Numbered from the stretch's first letter, positions 9,436 through 17,817 are shown. The stretch is 31,099 nt of DNA from JADCCX01 sp031378805 (GCA_031378805.1 JANNEO010000072.1:1-31099); one strand, 5' to 3'. Notes: generated from the sequence alone by a model not told the origin. A program made the numbers and translations.

Positions 9436-9588
9436 CTTCTCCCTTGGGAGAAGCTGCCCGCCGGATGGTGGGCTGATGAGGGAGAATCCCTGACTTCGGT
9501 GGTTCTCCCTCATCCGTCATGCAGTGCAGACAAATTTATGCCGTCTGCAAAATTTGCTGCGGCATGACACCTTCTCCCAAGGGAGAAG
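9436..9588. repeat. Composite nested inverted repeats in the ABC operon
   Basis: The spacer between the binding-protein and first permease genes holds several palindromes. CTTCTCCCTTGGGAGAAG (9436-9453) and CTTCTCCCAAGGGAGAAG (9571-9588) are exact reverse complements of each other and each is itself nearly palindromic. GATGAGGGAGAA (9475-9486) pairs with TTCTCCCTCATC (9503-9514), 12 bp perfect. ATGCCG (9538-9543) pairs with CGGCAT (9560-9565). The right end supplies the AGAAGGACAAGGA stretch that precedes the permease start at 9605. Such hairpins between the first and second genes of importer operons often lower expression of the membrane components relative to the binding protein; that role is inference here. 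Confidence 0.8.
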
Positions 9589-9604
9589 GACAAGGAAAGC
9601 CCCA

Positions 9605-10543
9605 ATGCCCCTGTTCATCTTTCAGCGCATCCTCTCCACTCTCCCCGTCATGGGGCTTGTGGCGCTGATCGTGTTTTTCATGCTGCGCATCTCGGGCGAT
9701 CCCGCCGCGATCCTGGCGGGTGATACGGCCTCGCTCGACCAGATCGAGAAGGTGCGCCAGAGCCTTGGTCTGGATCGTCCTGTCGTGATCCAGTTCGTGG
9801 AATGGTTCTGGCAGCTGCTTCGCCTGGATCTCGGCACGTCGCTGTTCACGGGGTTGCCGGTTTCCACGCTGATCGGTCAGCGCCTGGAGCCGACGATGAT
9901 GCTGGCGACATCGACCATCCTTTTCTCCATCGCCGTCGCGGTTCCGCTCGGTGTCCTGGCAGCCTGGAAAGCCGGGACATGGGTAGACAGATCGGTCATG
10001 CTGTTCGCCGTCGTCGGCTTTTCCGTCCCCGTCTTCGTGATGGGCTATTTCCTGATCTTCGGGCTGTCCATCACCATGCGCTGGTTCCCGGTGCAGGGAT
10101 ATGTCAGCCCATTCGTGGATTTCAGCCGCTTCGTGAACACCATCACCTTGCCGACAATCACGCTGTCCTGCATCTACGTCGCGTTGATCGCCCGCATCAC
10201 CCGGGCGAGCGTGCTGGAGGTGCTCAACGAGGATTACATCCGCACGGCCCGCGCCAAGGGGCAGATCGAGCGCACCGTGCTGTTCAGGCACGCACTGAAG
10301 AACGCCGCGGTGCCCATCGTCACTGTCATCGGCCTGGGCATTGCCCTGCTGATCGGCGGCGTGGTGGTGACGGAAAGTGTCTTCAACATTCCCGGCCTCG
10401 GGCGGCTGGTGGTGGATGCCATCACCCGGCGGGACTATCCGATCATCCAGGGGCTGATCCTGTTTTTCGCCTTCGTCTACATCATGCTCAACCTGGTGAT
10501 CGACATCGCTTACACGCTCGTCGATCCAAGGATACGGTACTGA
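9605..10543 (+). CDS. ABC transporter permease, DppB/OppB type
   Basis: A 312-residue inner-membrane permease. It opens with P-L-F-I-F-Q-R-I-L-S-T-L-P, the usual start of DppB-type proteins, followed by a membrane segment, a periplasmic stretch with G-D-P-A-A-I-L-A-G and about five further membrane segments. The cytoplasmic coupling loop (EAA-like) is E-D-Y-I-R-T-A-R-A-K-G-Q followed by V-L-F-R-H-A-L-K-N-A. The C-terminus D-I-A-Y-T-L-V-D-P-R-I-R-Y is canonical. ATG at 9605 follows AAGGAAAG; an upstream in-frame ATG at 9524 would start inside the repeat element and is less likely. The stop overlaps the next gene by one base (TGATG), indicating coupled translation with its partner permease. Confidence 0.95.
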   Translation: MPLFIFQRILSTLPVMGLVALIVFFMLRISGDPAAILAGDTASLDQIEKVRQSLGLDRPVVIQFVEWFWQLLRLDLGTSLFTGLPVSTLIGQRLEPTMMLATSTILFSIAVAVPLGVLAAWKAGTWVDRSVMLFAVVGFSVPVFVMGYFLIFGLSITMRWFPVQGYVSPFVDFSRFVNTITLPTITLSCIYVALIARITRASVLEVLNEDYIRTARAKGQIERTVLFRHALKNAAVPIVTVIGLGIALLIGGVVVTESVFNIPGLGRLVVDAITRRDYPIIQGLILFFAFVYIMLNLVIDIAYTLVDPRIRY

Positions 10544-11403
10544 TGAGTGCCGCCATCGCCAGCCCGTTCCAGGAGTTCCGTCGCACGGCCGTCGCGCGCT
10601 ATCCCATGGCCGCTCTTGGCGCAGTGCTTCTGGCACTGATCATTGTTGGTGCCGTGTTCGCGCCTTTGATGGGCACCATCGATCCCACTGCGCTTGCCCC
10701 GTCCAACCGTCTCAAGCCGCCAACCGCTCAGAACTGGCTTGGAACTGACCAGTTCGGCCGCGATGTCTGGAGCAGGCTTGTCTATGGTGCCCGTGTCTCG
10801 CTGACCGTGGGCTCACTGGTCGCGCTGTTTTCGGTGGGCCTGGGCCTCGTGATCGGCATGATCGCGGGCTACATCCGCTGGCTGGATGCGGTCGTCATGC
10901 GCTTCATGGATGGCTTGATGGCGATCCCCGGCATCCTGCTCGCCATCGCGCTTGTGTCGCTGTCGGGAGCCAGCATCACCACTGTCATCGTCGCCATCAC
11001 CATCCCGGAAATCCCCAGGGTGGTACGTCTGGTTCGCGCCGTCGTTCTGTCCGTTCGGGAGGAGCCCTATGTGGAATCCGCGATCTCGATCGGCACACCT
11101 TTGGTGAAAATCCTCTATCGCCACGTGCTGCCCAACTGCATTCCGCCGCTCATCGTGCAGGCCACCTACATCTGCGCCTCGGCAATGCTGACAGAGGCCA
11201 TCCTCTCCTTCCTGGGGGCGGGAACGCCGCCGATCATTCCCAGCTGGGGCAACATGATCGCGGAGGGGCGTATTTTCTTTCAGATCGCGCCATGGAATAT
11301 TCTCTGGCCTGGCATCGCATTGTCGCTGACAATCCTTGCGGTGAATGTGCTGGGCGATGGACTGCGCGATCGGCTTGACCCCAAGATCGCCAAGAGAATG
11401 TGA
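10543..11403 (+). CDS. ABC transporter permease, DppC/OppC type
   Basis: A 286-residue second permease subunit that forms the heteromeric channel with the DppB-type protein. A hydrophobic N-terminal segment (about residues 20-45) is followed by N-W-L-G-T-D-Q-F-G-R-D-V-W-S-R, the hallmark of DppC/OppC proteins, then about five membrane segments. The coupling loop contains E-P-Y-V-E-S-A-I-S-I-G and the segment Y-R-H-V-L-P-N. The C-terminus N-V-L-G-D-G-L-R-D-R-L-D-P is typical. The start is fixed by the 1-bp overlap with the previous stop. The stop lies 7 bp before the ATPase start. Confidence 0.95.
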   Translation: MSAAIASPFQEFRRTAVARYPMAALGAVLLALIIVGAVFAPLMGTIDPTALAPSNRLKPPTAQNWLGTDQFGRDVWSRLVYGARVSLTVGSLVALFSVGLGLVIGMIAGYIRWLDAVVMRFMDGLMAIPGILLAIALVSLSGASITTVIVAITIPEIPRVVRLVRAVVLSVREEPYVESAISIGTPLVKILYRHVLPNCIPPLIVQATYICASAMLTEAILSFLGAGTPPIIPSWGNMIAEGRIFFQIAPWNILWPGIALSLTILAVNVLGDGLRDRLDPKIAKRM

Positions 11404-11410
11404 GACCAGC

Positions 11411-13027
11411 ATGACCGCCCCCGTTCTCGCCATCGACAATCTCACGGTGTCACTTCCATCCGGCAGTGACCGGCAGAACGCTGTCACCGGCCTGTCACTC
11501 ACCGTCAATCCGGGAGAGATCGTGTGCGTCGTGGGCGAATCCGGCTCGGGTAAATCCGTCACCGCCCAGGCCGTCATGGGGCTGCTGCCCAAGCGGCAGC
11601 TGATGGTGACCGGCGGGCGCATCCTGTTGCAGGACGAGGACACGGTGGCGGCGACGCCAGATCGGCTGAGGGCGCTGCGCGGCACCAAGATGTCGATGAT
11701 CTTCCAGGAGCCGATGACCGCGCTCAATCCCGTGATGAAGGTCGGCGACCAGATCGCCGAGGTGCTGGATATCCATACCTCGCTGTCTTCCAGCCAGCAG
11801 ATGGACAAGGTGCGCGAAATCATGGAAGCCGTGCGCCTTCCGGACGTGAAGCAGCTCGTCAACTCCTACCCGCATCAGCTTTCCGGCGGGCAGCGCCAGC
11901 GCGTAATGATCGCGCAGGCCTTGATTCTCGATCCGGCGCTGCTGATCGCGGATGAGCCGACAACCGCACTCGATGTGACCACGCAGGCACAGATCCTCAA
12001 GCTGATCCGCGAGATGCAGGGTCGCAAGGGTACGGGCGTTCTGTTCATCACCCATGATTTCGGCGTGGTCGCCGATATCGCCGACCGTGTGGCGGTGATG
12101 CAGCATGGCAAGCTGGTGGAAACCGGCTCGGCAACCGAGGTGCTGACCAACCCGCAAGAGCCCTACACCAAGATGCTGATCGCCTCTGTGCCGACGATGA
12201 CGCCACCCAAACGCATCGCCAAGACGGGAGATGTCGCGCTGTCGACGACGGCGCTGATGAAGACCTTCGGGGCCAAGAGCTTCTTTCGCCCCAACGCCCG
12301 TGTGGTGAGTGCAGCAAACGACGTGAACATCACGGTGCGCCGTGGAGAGACCCTGGGCATCGTGGGAGAGTCCGGCTCCGGCAAGTCGACGGTCGCCCGC
12401 TGCATTGCCCGTCTCATCGATCCGACGTCCGGCGAGATCAAGATAGGCACGCTCGATGTGGCCCGTATGCCGGAGCGCCTGCTTCGCCCGCATCGCAAGG
12501 AAATCCAGATCGTCTTTCAAGACCCCTATCGTTCGCTCAACCCGCGCCGCACCGTTGGGGCCTCGATCATCGAGGGTCCGGTCAACTACGGGCTGGGCTA
12601 TGCCGATGCCATGAAACGGGCGCGTGACCTGATGACCCTTGTGGGCCTCTCGCCCGATGCGCTGGACCGCTATCCCCACCAGTTCTCCGGCGGGCAACGC
12701 CAGCGCATCGCCATCGCCCGCGCCCTCGCCATGGAGCCGAAGGTGCTTATCGCGGATGAGGCGGTGTCAGCGTTGGATGTCTCGGTGCAGGCGCAAGTGC
12801 TCAAGCTGCTTGATGATGTCCGCATCAAGTTCGATCTTGCGGTGTTGTTCATCACGCACGACTTGCGTGTTGCCGCTCAAATCTGTGATCGCATCGCTGT
12901 CATGCAAAAGGGCATCGTGGTGGAGCAGGGCGGCACGGCGGAAATCTTCGCCAACCCGCAGCACCCCTACACCAGGGCGCTGTTCGAGGCCGCGCCGGGC
13001 CGCGGCTTTGCCTTTGCGGGGCATTGA
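11411..13027 (+). CDS. Fused dual ATP-binding protein of peptide ABC transporter (DppD-DppF type)
   Basis: A 538-residue cytoplasmic protein containing both ATPase domains that power the importer. Domain 1 has Walker A G42-E-S-G-S-G-K-S, signature L-S-G-G-Q-R-Q-R and Walker B L-L-I-A-D-E-P. Domain 2 has Walker A G319-E-S-G-S-G-K-S, signature F-S-G-G-Q-R-Q-R and Walker B V-L-I-A-D-E-A. Both catalytic glutamates and the switch histidines (I-T-H-D in each half) are present, so both sites look competent. A linker of roughly 40 residues joins the halves. Fused DppD/DppF ATPases are common in alphaproteobacteria. The ATG at 11411 lies 7 bp after the permease stop; a longer frame upstream merely runs back into the permease gene. 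Confidence 0.95.
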   Translation: MTAPVLAIDNLTVSLPSGSDRQNAVTGLSLTVNPGEIVCVVGESGSGKSVTAQAVMGLLPKRQLMVTGGRILLQDEDTVAATPDRLRALRGTKMSMIFQEPMTALNPVMKVGDQIAEVLDIHTSLSSSQQMDKVREIMEAVRLPDVKQLVNSYPHQLSGGQRQRVMIAQALILDPALLIADEPTTALDVTTQAQILKLIREMQGRKGTGVLFITHDFGVVADIADRVAVMQHGKLVETGSATEVLTNPQEPYTKMLIASVPTMTPPKRIAKTGDVALSTTALMKTFGAKSFFRPNARVVSAANDVNITVRRGETLGIVGESGSGKSTVARCIARLIDPTSGEIKIGTLDVARMPERLLRPHRKEIQIVFQDPYRSLNPRRTVGASIIEGPVNYGLGYADAMKRARDLMTLVGLSPDALDRYPHQFSGGQRQRIAIARALAMEPKVLIADEAVSALDVSVQAQVLKLLDDVRIKFDLAVLFITHDLRVAAQICDRIAVMQKGIVVEQGGTAEIFANPQHPYTRALFEAAPGRGFAFAGH

Positions 13028-13031
13028 GTCC

Positions 13032-14315
13032 GTGTCTCTGGCCTCTGACCTTTCAGAGCGCATTCTCGCCTCCGTCGAGGCTGGTTTCGCGCATCAGATC
13101 GCTTTTAGCCAGGAGTTGATCCGCTTCCCGAGCCTGCGGGGCGATGAGCACGCCATTCAGGACTTCGTGTTCCGCACCTGGAAAGAGCGCGGCTACGCCA
13201 TGGAGCGCTTCGCCATGGACCGCGAGGCGATCGAGCGCCATCCCGGGGGATCGAAATTCTCTCCCCAGCATTCGCAAGCCCCCATCGTTGTCGGCATCCA
13301 TCGCCCGCGCGAGGAGACAGGTCGTTCGCTGATCTTGCAGGCGCATGTCGATGTGGTGCCAACCGGCCCGACTGATATGTGGACCCATCCGCCCTTCGAT
13401 CCTGTCATTGAAGGCGATTGGCTCTACGGACGCGGCGGTGCGGACATGAAGGCGGGACATGCCGCCAATCTCTTTGCCCTGGATGCGCTGAAGCGCATCG
13501 GCCTGCAACCGGCTGCGACGGTCTATCTGCAATCCGTGGTCGAGGAGGAATCCACTGGCAACGGCGCATTGATGACGCATCTGCGGGGCTACCGTGCAGA
13601 TGCGGCACTTATCCCCGAGCCCGAGGAAGAGAAGCTGGTGCGCGCGAATGCGGGTGTTCTGTGGTTTCAGGTCGAGGTGCGGGGACAGCCCGTGCATGTG
13701 CGCGAGATGGGCAGCGGGGCCAACGCCATCGACGCGATCTATCGCGTGATCGGCAATCTGCGGGAGCTTGAGGAGCGCTGGAACAGTCTCAAGGTGGGCC
13801 GCGCCCATTTCGAGAAGGAAGCGCACCCAATCAACCTCAACATTGGCAAGATCGAAGGTGGCGACTGGGCGTCATCGGTTCCCGCCTGGTGTCGCATCGA
13901 TTGCCGCATAGCGATCTATCCTGGCACCTCTGCCGCGGAAGCTGCGAGGGAGATCGAGTCGCAGATCTCGGCCTTCGCAAGAGGTGACCGCTACCTCGCC
14001 AACAATCCGCCGCGCGTTACCTGGAACGGGTTCTTCGTGGAAGGCTATGAACTGGAGCCGGGATCGGACGCCGAGGCCGTTCTGGGCCGGGCGCATCGGT
14101 CTGCCGTGGACAAGCCGCTCGAAAGCTTCATGACCCCGGCCTATCTGGATGCGCGGGTCCATGCGCTTTACGATCGCATTCCTACGCTTTGCTATGGCCC
14201 GAAATCCGAAAACATCCATGGCTTTGACGAACGGGTGAGCCTTGCTTCTGTCAAGCGCATTACCGGAACGATGGCGCTGTTCGTGGCGGAATGGTGTGGA
14301 GTAGAGGCAGCCTGA
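13032..14315 (+). CDS. M20 family peptidase/deacylase (ArgE/DapE-like)
   Basis: A 427-residue cytoplasmic zinc amidohydrolase of the M20 family, which removes acyl groups or cleaves short peptides. Metal-site motifs are intact: H105-V-D107-V-V-P, G-R-G-G-A-D138-M-K-A-G, and V-V-E171-E172-E-S, where E171 would be the general base and E172 a zinc ligand. A dimerisation domain sits between these and the C-terminal histidine region (N-I-H-G-F-D-E-R). The chosen start is GTG at 13032, 4 bp after the ATPase stop; the first ATG in frame would trim motif-free sequence only. As the last gene of the importer operon it probably acts on the imported compound. The exact substrate is unknown. It abuts the convergent DUF1353 gene with no gap. 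Confidence 0.93.
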   Translation: MSLASDLSERILASVEAGFAHQIAFSQELIRFPSLRGDEHAIQDFVFRTWKERGYAMERFAMDREAIERHPGGSKFSPQHSQAPIVVGIHRPREETGRSLILQAHVDVVPTGPTDMWTHPPFDPVIEGDWLYGRGGADMKAGHAANLFALDALKRIGLQPAATVYLQSVVEEESTGNGALMTHLRGYRADAALIPEPEEEKLVRANAGVLWFQVEVRGQPVHVREMGSGANAIDAIYRVIGNLRELEERWNSLKVGRAHFEKEAHPINLNIGKIEGGDWASSVPAWCRIDCRIAIYPGTSAAEAAREIESQISAFARGDRYLANNPPRVTWNGFFVEGYELEPGSDAEAVLGRAHRSAVDKPLESFMTPAYLDARVHALYDRIPTLCYGPKSENIHGFDERVSLASVKRITGTMALFVAEWCGVEAA

Positions 14316-14804
14316 TCAGTCCGTTGTCGCAGCTTTTTCACCCCTCACGGGCAAGGCTGGCTTGCTGAAAATCTTGTCCGCCCATTCGGGTGCGCGCTCG
14401 CGCAGCGTTCTTGGTCCCCTGCGGTAGGCTCCGTGGCCAAAAGCAGCGACCGCCATATACATGAGCCATGCCAGCATAGGCCTGACAGAGCACACCAGCA
14501 TGGCCTCGTAGAACACGGAGTCGGCAATGGGCTTTGATGTCAGGTGCGTGTTGTAGAGCCAGTCATGCACGATTGCGGGACCATCATGGTCACCAAAACG
14601 GGGGACCAGCCAGCGGATGGGGAACGGCACGGATGCCTTGTCGCTGGCATAACCCTTTGGCACATAGATCCTGAGGCCGGAATCTTTCCGGCCGATATCG
14701 TAGCGAATGGCCGTCTTGACCAGGAAAAGGCCATCGGCTCGGTTCTCCAGGTCAAGCCCCTTGCGGATTGGCCTGGCATTGGGATCGAATTCGATCTCAG
14801 GCAT
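14316..14804 (-). CDS. DUF1353 family protein
   Basis: A 162-residue protein of the DUF1353 family, which has no established function. The conserved core is visible: a basic beta-rich N-terminal part with Y-V-P-K-G-Y-A-S-D-K-A-S-V-P, then G-P-A-I-V-H-D-W-L-Y, whose H-D-W motif is the family signature. A hydrophobic stretch near residues 100-125 could be a membrane helix. ATG at 14802-14804 is preceded by GAGGGAG about 6 nt upstream; a start further out at 14819 is not supported. Its first 8 bases overlap the amidase end (ATGCCTGA), so the two are probably co-translated. Family members occur in phage genomes and in bacterial chromosomes, but no other phage gene is seen here. Confidence 0.8.
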   Translation of the reverse strand: MPEIEFDPNARPIRKGLDLENRADGLFLVKTAIRYDIGRKDSGLRIYVPKGYASDKASVPFPIRWLVPRFGDHDGPAIVHDWLYNTHLTSKPIADSVFYEAMLVCSVRPMLAWLMYMAVAAFGHGAYRRGPRTLRERAPEWADKIFSKPALPVRGEKAATTD

Positions 14805-16206
14805 TGCGCACTCCCTCAAGCAGTGGAAATCCGCTCAGCATCTCTACGCCCTTCGCCACGCGCAGCACCAGATCTTCGCGCTGTGGCGGTCCGATGATCT
14901 GCAAGCCGATGGGCAGCCCATCGCTGGCCAATCCGACCGGAATGCTGGCACCGGGCTGGCCTGTCACGTTGAACGGCCAGGTATAGGGCGACCAATTGAA
15001 CCACTGGTCGCCGAAGGAGCCGTCACGAGGCACCTCGATGCCCACCTCGATTGCGGTCGTCGGCATCGTCGGCGTCAGCAGCATGTCATAGCGCTCGTGA
15101 TAGTGTCGCATCACGCCGTAGAGCGCAGCCCGGTCGATCATGGCCTGGAGCACATCGGTGGCGGAAAGCTTCTGTCCGGCGATGGCGCAGGCCATGAACC
15201 CGGCGTCCACGTCCTTGTGCTTCTCGACGGGCACGATCTTGAGTGTCTGGGCGCAGCCTGCGTCCCAAAGAATGCGCAGCGGCCCATAGGCGGCGTCGCG
15301 GCTGAAGCCGGGATCGGCCTCCTCGACAATGGCCCCGAACTCGGTGAGCCGTCGGGCGGCGCGTTCCGTTGCGGCACGAACATCAGGATGCAGCGTGTCG
15401 ACGAAGCCCAACGTCGGACTCCAGCCGATGCGCAAGCCACGCAGTCCCTTGCCCAGGCTCGCGGCATAGTCGGGCGCGGGCTGGCCATCGTGAAAGATAT
15501 CGCGGTTGTCGGCTCCCGCCATGATCCGCAGCATGAGGGCGCCATCATCGACCCGCCGGGTGATTGGCCCGAGCCGCGCCAGCACGCCGAAGGGCGACGC
15601 CGGATATGCCGGCACCCGGCCAACACCCGGCATGATGCCGAACAATCCAGAGAAGGCGCAAGGGATGCGGATCGACCCCGCACCGTCGCTGCCCACATGG
15701 AATGAACCGATGCCCAGAGCTGCGGCAGCCGCGGCACCGCCGGATGAACCGCCGGGCGTGCGGGAGGTGTTCCAAGGGTTGCGCGTGATGCCCGTGAGTT
15801 TGCAATGCGTGGCCCCAATCCAGCCGAACTCGGGCATGGTGGTCTGGCCGATGAGGATGCACCCGGCGGCACGCAGGTTGCTGACCACGGGTGCGTCATG
15901 GGCGGCAACCTCGTAGCCGATGGTGGTGGACCCGCGCCGGGCGTGCCATCCCTTGGTTGCCACATTGGACTTGATGGTGGTGACGATGCCATCGGCTGGT
16001 CCCATCGGCTGCCCCTTGCCCCAGCGTTCCTCTGACGCACGGGCGCTGGACATCGCAGTGTCGGAGTCGACGATGGTGAAGGCATTCACCAGCGGCTCGA
16101 AGCGGTCGATGCGGTGGAGCGCGTCCTTCACCACATCGACGGGGGACAGTGTCCTGGCAGCATAAGCCAGCTGAAGTTGCGCGGCGGTTAGTGTCGAGAT
16201 GTCCAT
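14797..16206 (-). CDS. Amidase (amidase signature family, GatA-like fold)
   Basis: A 469-residue amidase-signature hydrolase, cytoplasmic, which hydrolyses a carboxamide to acid and ammonia. The Ser-cisSer-Lys triad region is present: lysine in T-T-I-K-S-N-V-A, the glycine/serine-rich G-G-S-S-G-G-A-A-A-A-A-A-L-G and the downstream G-S-D-G-A-G-S-I-R-I-P motif. Length matches stand-alone amidases (450-500); no gatB or gatC is nearby, so it is not the tRNA amidotransferase subunit. ATG at 16204-16206 is preceded by GAAGGGG. The frame is open upstream across the divergent sirtuin gene, which is coincidental. Proximity to the peptide importer, M81 and M20 genes hints at a shared role in nitrogen scavenging, but it is on a separate transcript. 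Confidence 0.93.
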   Translation of the reverse strand: MDISTLTAAQLQLAYAARTLSPVDVVKDALHRIDRFEPLVNAFTIVDSDTAMSSARASEERWGKGQPMGPADGIVTTIKSNVATKGWHARRGSTTIGYEVAAHDAPVVSNLRAAGCILIGQTTMPEFGWIGATHCKLTGITRNPWNTSRTPGGSSGGAAAAAALGIGSFHVGSDGAGSIRIPCAFSGLFGIMPGVGRVPAYPASPFGVLARLGPITRRVDDGALMLRIMAGADNRDIFHDGQPAPDYAASLGKGLRGLRIGWSPTLGFVDTLHPDVRAATERAARRLTEFGAIVEEADPGFSRDAAYGPLRILWDAGCAQTLKIVPVEKHKDVDAGFMACAIAGQKLSATDVLQAMIDRAALYGVMRHYHERYDMLLTPTMPTTAIEVGIEVPRDGSFGDQWFNWSPYTWPFNVTGQPGASIPVGLASDGLPIGLQIIGPPQREDLVLRVAKGVEMLSGFPLLEGVRNA

Positions 16207-16284
16207 GGCGTCGGCCCCTTCGTCATGCTCGCCAGCATAGATGCAGGCTTGACGCCTTGTGAAGCTCTGTCGCATCCATCGGGC

Positions 16285-17067
16285 ATGACAGCTGTTACTG
16301 ATCCCGAGTTTGCCGCGGAAGTGCTCTCGCGCATGGTGCGCGAAGCTGATGTGATCACAGGGTTCACGGGTGCCGGCATTTCGACGGAATGTGGTGTCCC
16401 GGATTTTCGCTCGCCCGGCAGTCCGTGGACGCAGAACAAGCCGATCCCCTACCATGCCTTTGTCGCCACAGAGGAGGCGCGAGTGGAGGCATGGCGTCGC
16501 AAGTTCACGATGGATGATCTCTATGCGGGAGCACGCCCCGGGCGCGGACATCTCGCCCTGAGGGCTTTGCAACATTCAGACAGAATGCCGGTTCTCATCA
16601 CCCAGAACATTGATGGCTTGCACCAACAGACGGGCGTGCCGCCGGAAAGCGTGATCGAATTGCACGGCAACGGCACCTATGCGACCTGCCTCGACTGCGC
16701 CACCCGCCATGAGTTGCCGGCAATACGCCTGGTTTTCGAGCGTGATGGTCGACCGCCGCCCTGCCGTGCCTGTGGTGGCATCCTCAAGTCCGCGACAATC
16801 TCTTACGGACAGGCCATGCCAGAACAGGCCATGCGCCGGGCCGTGAAGGCGGCTCTGTCGTGTGACCTGTTTCTGGTGGTTGGCTCGTCGCTTGTGGTCT
16901 TTCCGGCGGCCAATCTGCCCCGCGCCGCCAAGGAAAACGGCGCGAAGTTGGTGATCATCAACGGCGAAGACACCGCATTTGATACTTTTGCCGATCTTGT
17001 GATCCGGGCCGATATCGGAACTGTGCTTTCCGGGATGCAACACAAGTTTGATCATGTGCATTTCTAA
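16285..17067 (+). CDS. Sirtuin (Sir2-type NAD-dependent protein deacylase)
   Basis: A 260-residue sirtuin that uses NAD+ to remove acyl groups from lysines. The NAD-binding T28-G-A-G-I-S33 and P-D-F-R-S-P motifs, T106-Q-N-I-D110, catalytic H127 in L-H-G, and the zinc cysteines C135-x2-C138 and C160-x2-C163 are all present, followed by V-V-G-S-S-L-V-V-F-P-A. Everything needed for catalysis is intact. ATG at 16285 is chosen because it gives the usual length; ATG at 16225 would add 20 residues and leave only 18 bp to the divergent amidase start. The ribosome site of either is weak. No acetyltransferase or acyl-CoA synthetase partner is nearby, so the substrate is unknown. Confidence 0.93.
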   Translation: MTAVTDPEFAAEVLSRMVREADVITGFTGAGISTECGVPDFRSPGSPWTQNKPIPYHAFVATEEARVEAWRRKFTMDDLYAGARPGRGHLALRALQHSDRMPVLITQNIDGLHQQTGVPPESVIELHGNGTYATCLDCATRHELPAIRLVFERDGRPPPCRACGGILKSATISYGQAMPEQAMRRAVKAALSCDLFLVVGSSLVVFPAANLPRAAKENGAKLVIINGEDTAFDTFADLVIRADIGTVLSGMQHKFDHVHF

Positions 17068-17076
17068 AATTGCCCT

Positions 17077-17103
17077 TTGACAGTCACAAGGCAGTGATAT
17101 GAT
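17077..17103 (+). promoter_or_regulatory. Candidate promoter of the cold-shock gene
   Basis: TTGACA (17077-17082) is followed after 15 bp by TATGAT (17098-17103), which matches the -10 consensus at five of six positions and is preceded by TG-A, an extended -10 pattern. The spacer is short. About 50 nt of leader would remain before the ATG at 17155. Confidence 0.4.
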
Positions 17104-17154
17104 CTTCTTCAAGTAGATTCGCCGTGTGCGGATTGGTGTGGTGAGGCGGCGCGT

Positions 17155-17763
17155 ATGAACTCCGATGATGTAGTCAAGAAAGCGACTGTCGGCGGTCAAA
17201 TGACCCCGCAGCTCGGTTCCGTCACGGAAGTTGCACCTGAACAGACACTTGACCTTGTCGAAGTCGCCGGTTTCATCAAATGGTTCGACGCTGCCAAGGG
17301 CTATGGCTTCATCATGCCGGACAATGGTGCAGCGGACGTGTTGCTGCATGTGACCGTGCTGCGCAATGGTGGTTTTGTTGCGGCCCCAGAGGGGGCGCGG
17401 ATCGTGGTCGAGGCTGCGATGCGGTCGCGCGGGTTGCAGGCCTTCCGTGTGTTGTCCATCGATCCAACGACCGCGATGCACCCTTCACAATTGCCGCAGG
17501 CACGCACCCATGTCCAGGTCACGCCAAGCAGTGGTCTGGAACGCGCGGTGGTCAAGTGGTTCAACCGCCTGCGGGGCTTCGGCTTTGTGACAACCGGAGA
17601 AGGTCAGCCCGATATCTTCGTGCATATGGAGACGCTGCGGCGCTACGGCATCACGGAACTGGTGCCGGGCGAAACGGTACTCGTGCGCTATGGTGACAGC
17701 TCGAAGGGTCTGATGGCCGCCGAAATCCGACCGCTGACCGGCGCACCGCCTGCCTCCCATTGA
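17155..17763 (+). CDS. Double cold-shock-domain protein (CspA family)
   Basis: A 202-residue protein with two cold-shock domains, small beta-barrels that bind single-stranded RNA and DNA. Domain 1 (about residues 37-102) has the RNP1 motif K-G-Y-G-F-I and RNP2 V-L-L-H-V. Domain 2 (about 129-192) has R-G-F-G-F-V and I-F-V-H-M. A flexible N-terminus of about 36 residues precedes them. Double-CSD proteins of this size are typical of alphaproteobacteria, in contrast to the ~70-residue single-domain Csp of enterics. The ATG is preceded by GAGGCGG. It is followed after 54 bp by a DUF192 gene on the same strand, an arrangement I recall from related bacteria. Confidence 0.93.
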   Translation: MNSDDVVKKATVGGQMTPQLGSVTEVAPEQTLDLVEVAGFIKWFDAAKGYGFIMPDNGAADVLLHVTVLRNGGFVAAPEGARIVVEAAMRSRGLQAFRVLSIDPTTAMHPSQLPQARTHVQVTPSSGLERAVVKWFNRLRGFGFVTTGEGQPDIFVHMETLRRYGITELVPGETVLVRYGDSSKGLMAAEIRPLTGAPPASH

Positions 17764-17817
17764 TACCTTTGCGGCTTGCGCATCCGGCGCTATAGCGTTG
17801 GCAACGAGGGCGTCCGC

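Noticed and set aside
9536..10636. 366-residue open frame on the minus strand
   Set aside because: It is antisense to the DppB-type permease and the repeat spacer, is rich in His, Asp and Gln as mirror frames of membrane proteins are, and has no recognisable domain.
14316..14804. Possible prophage remnant because DUF1353 occurs in phages
   Set aside because: No integrase, structural, lysis or attachment site sequence is nearby and the gene is coupled to an amidase.
14797..16206. Assignment of the amidase as gatA
   Set aside because: No gatB or gatC is adjacent and the protein resembles stand-alone amidases as much as GatA, so the symbol is not justified.
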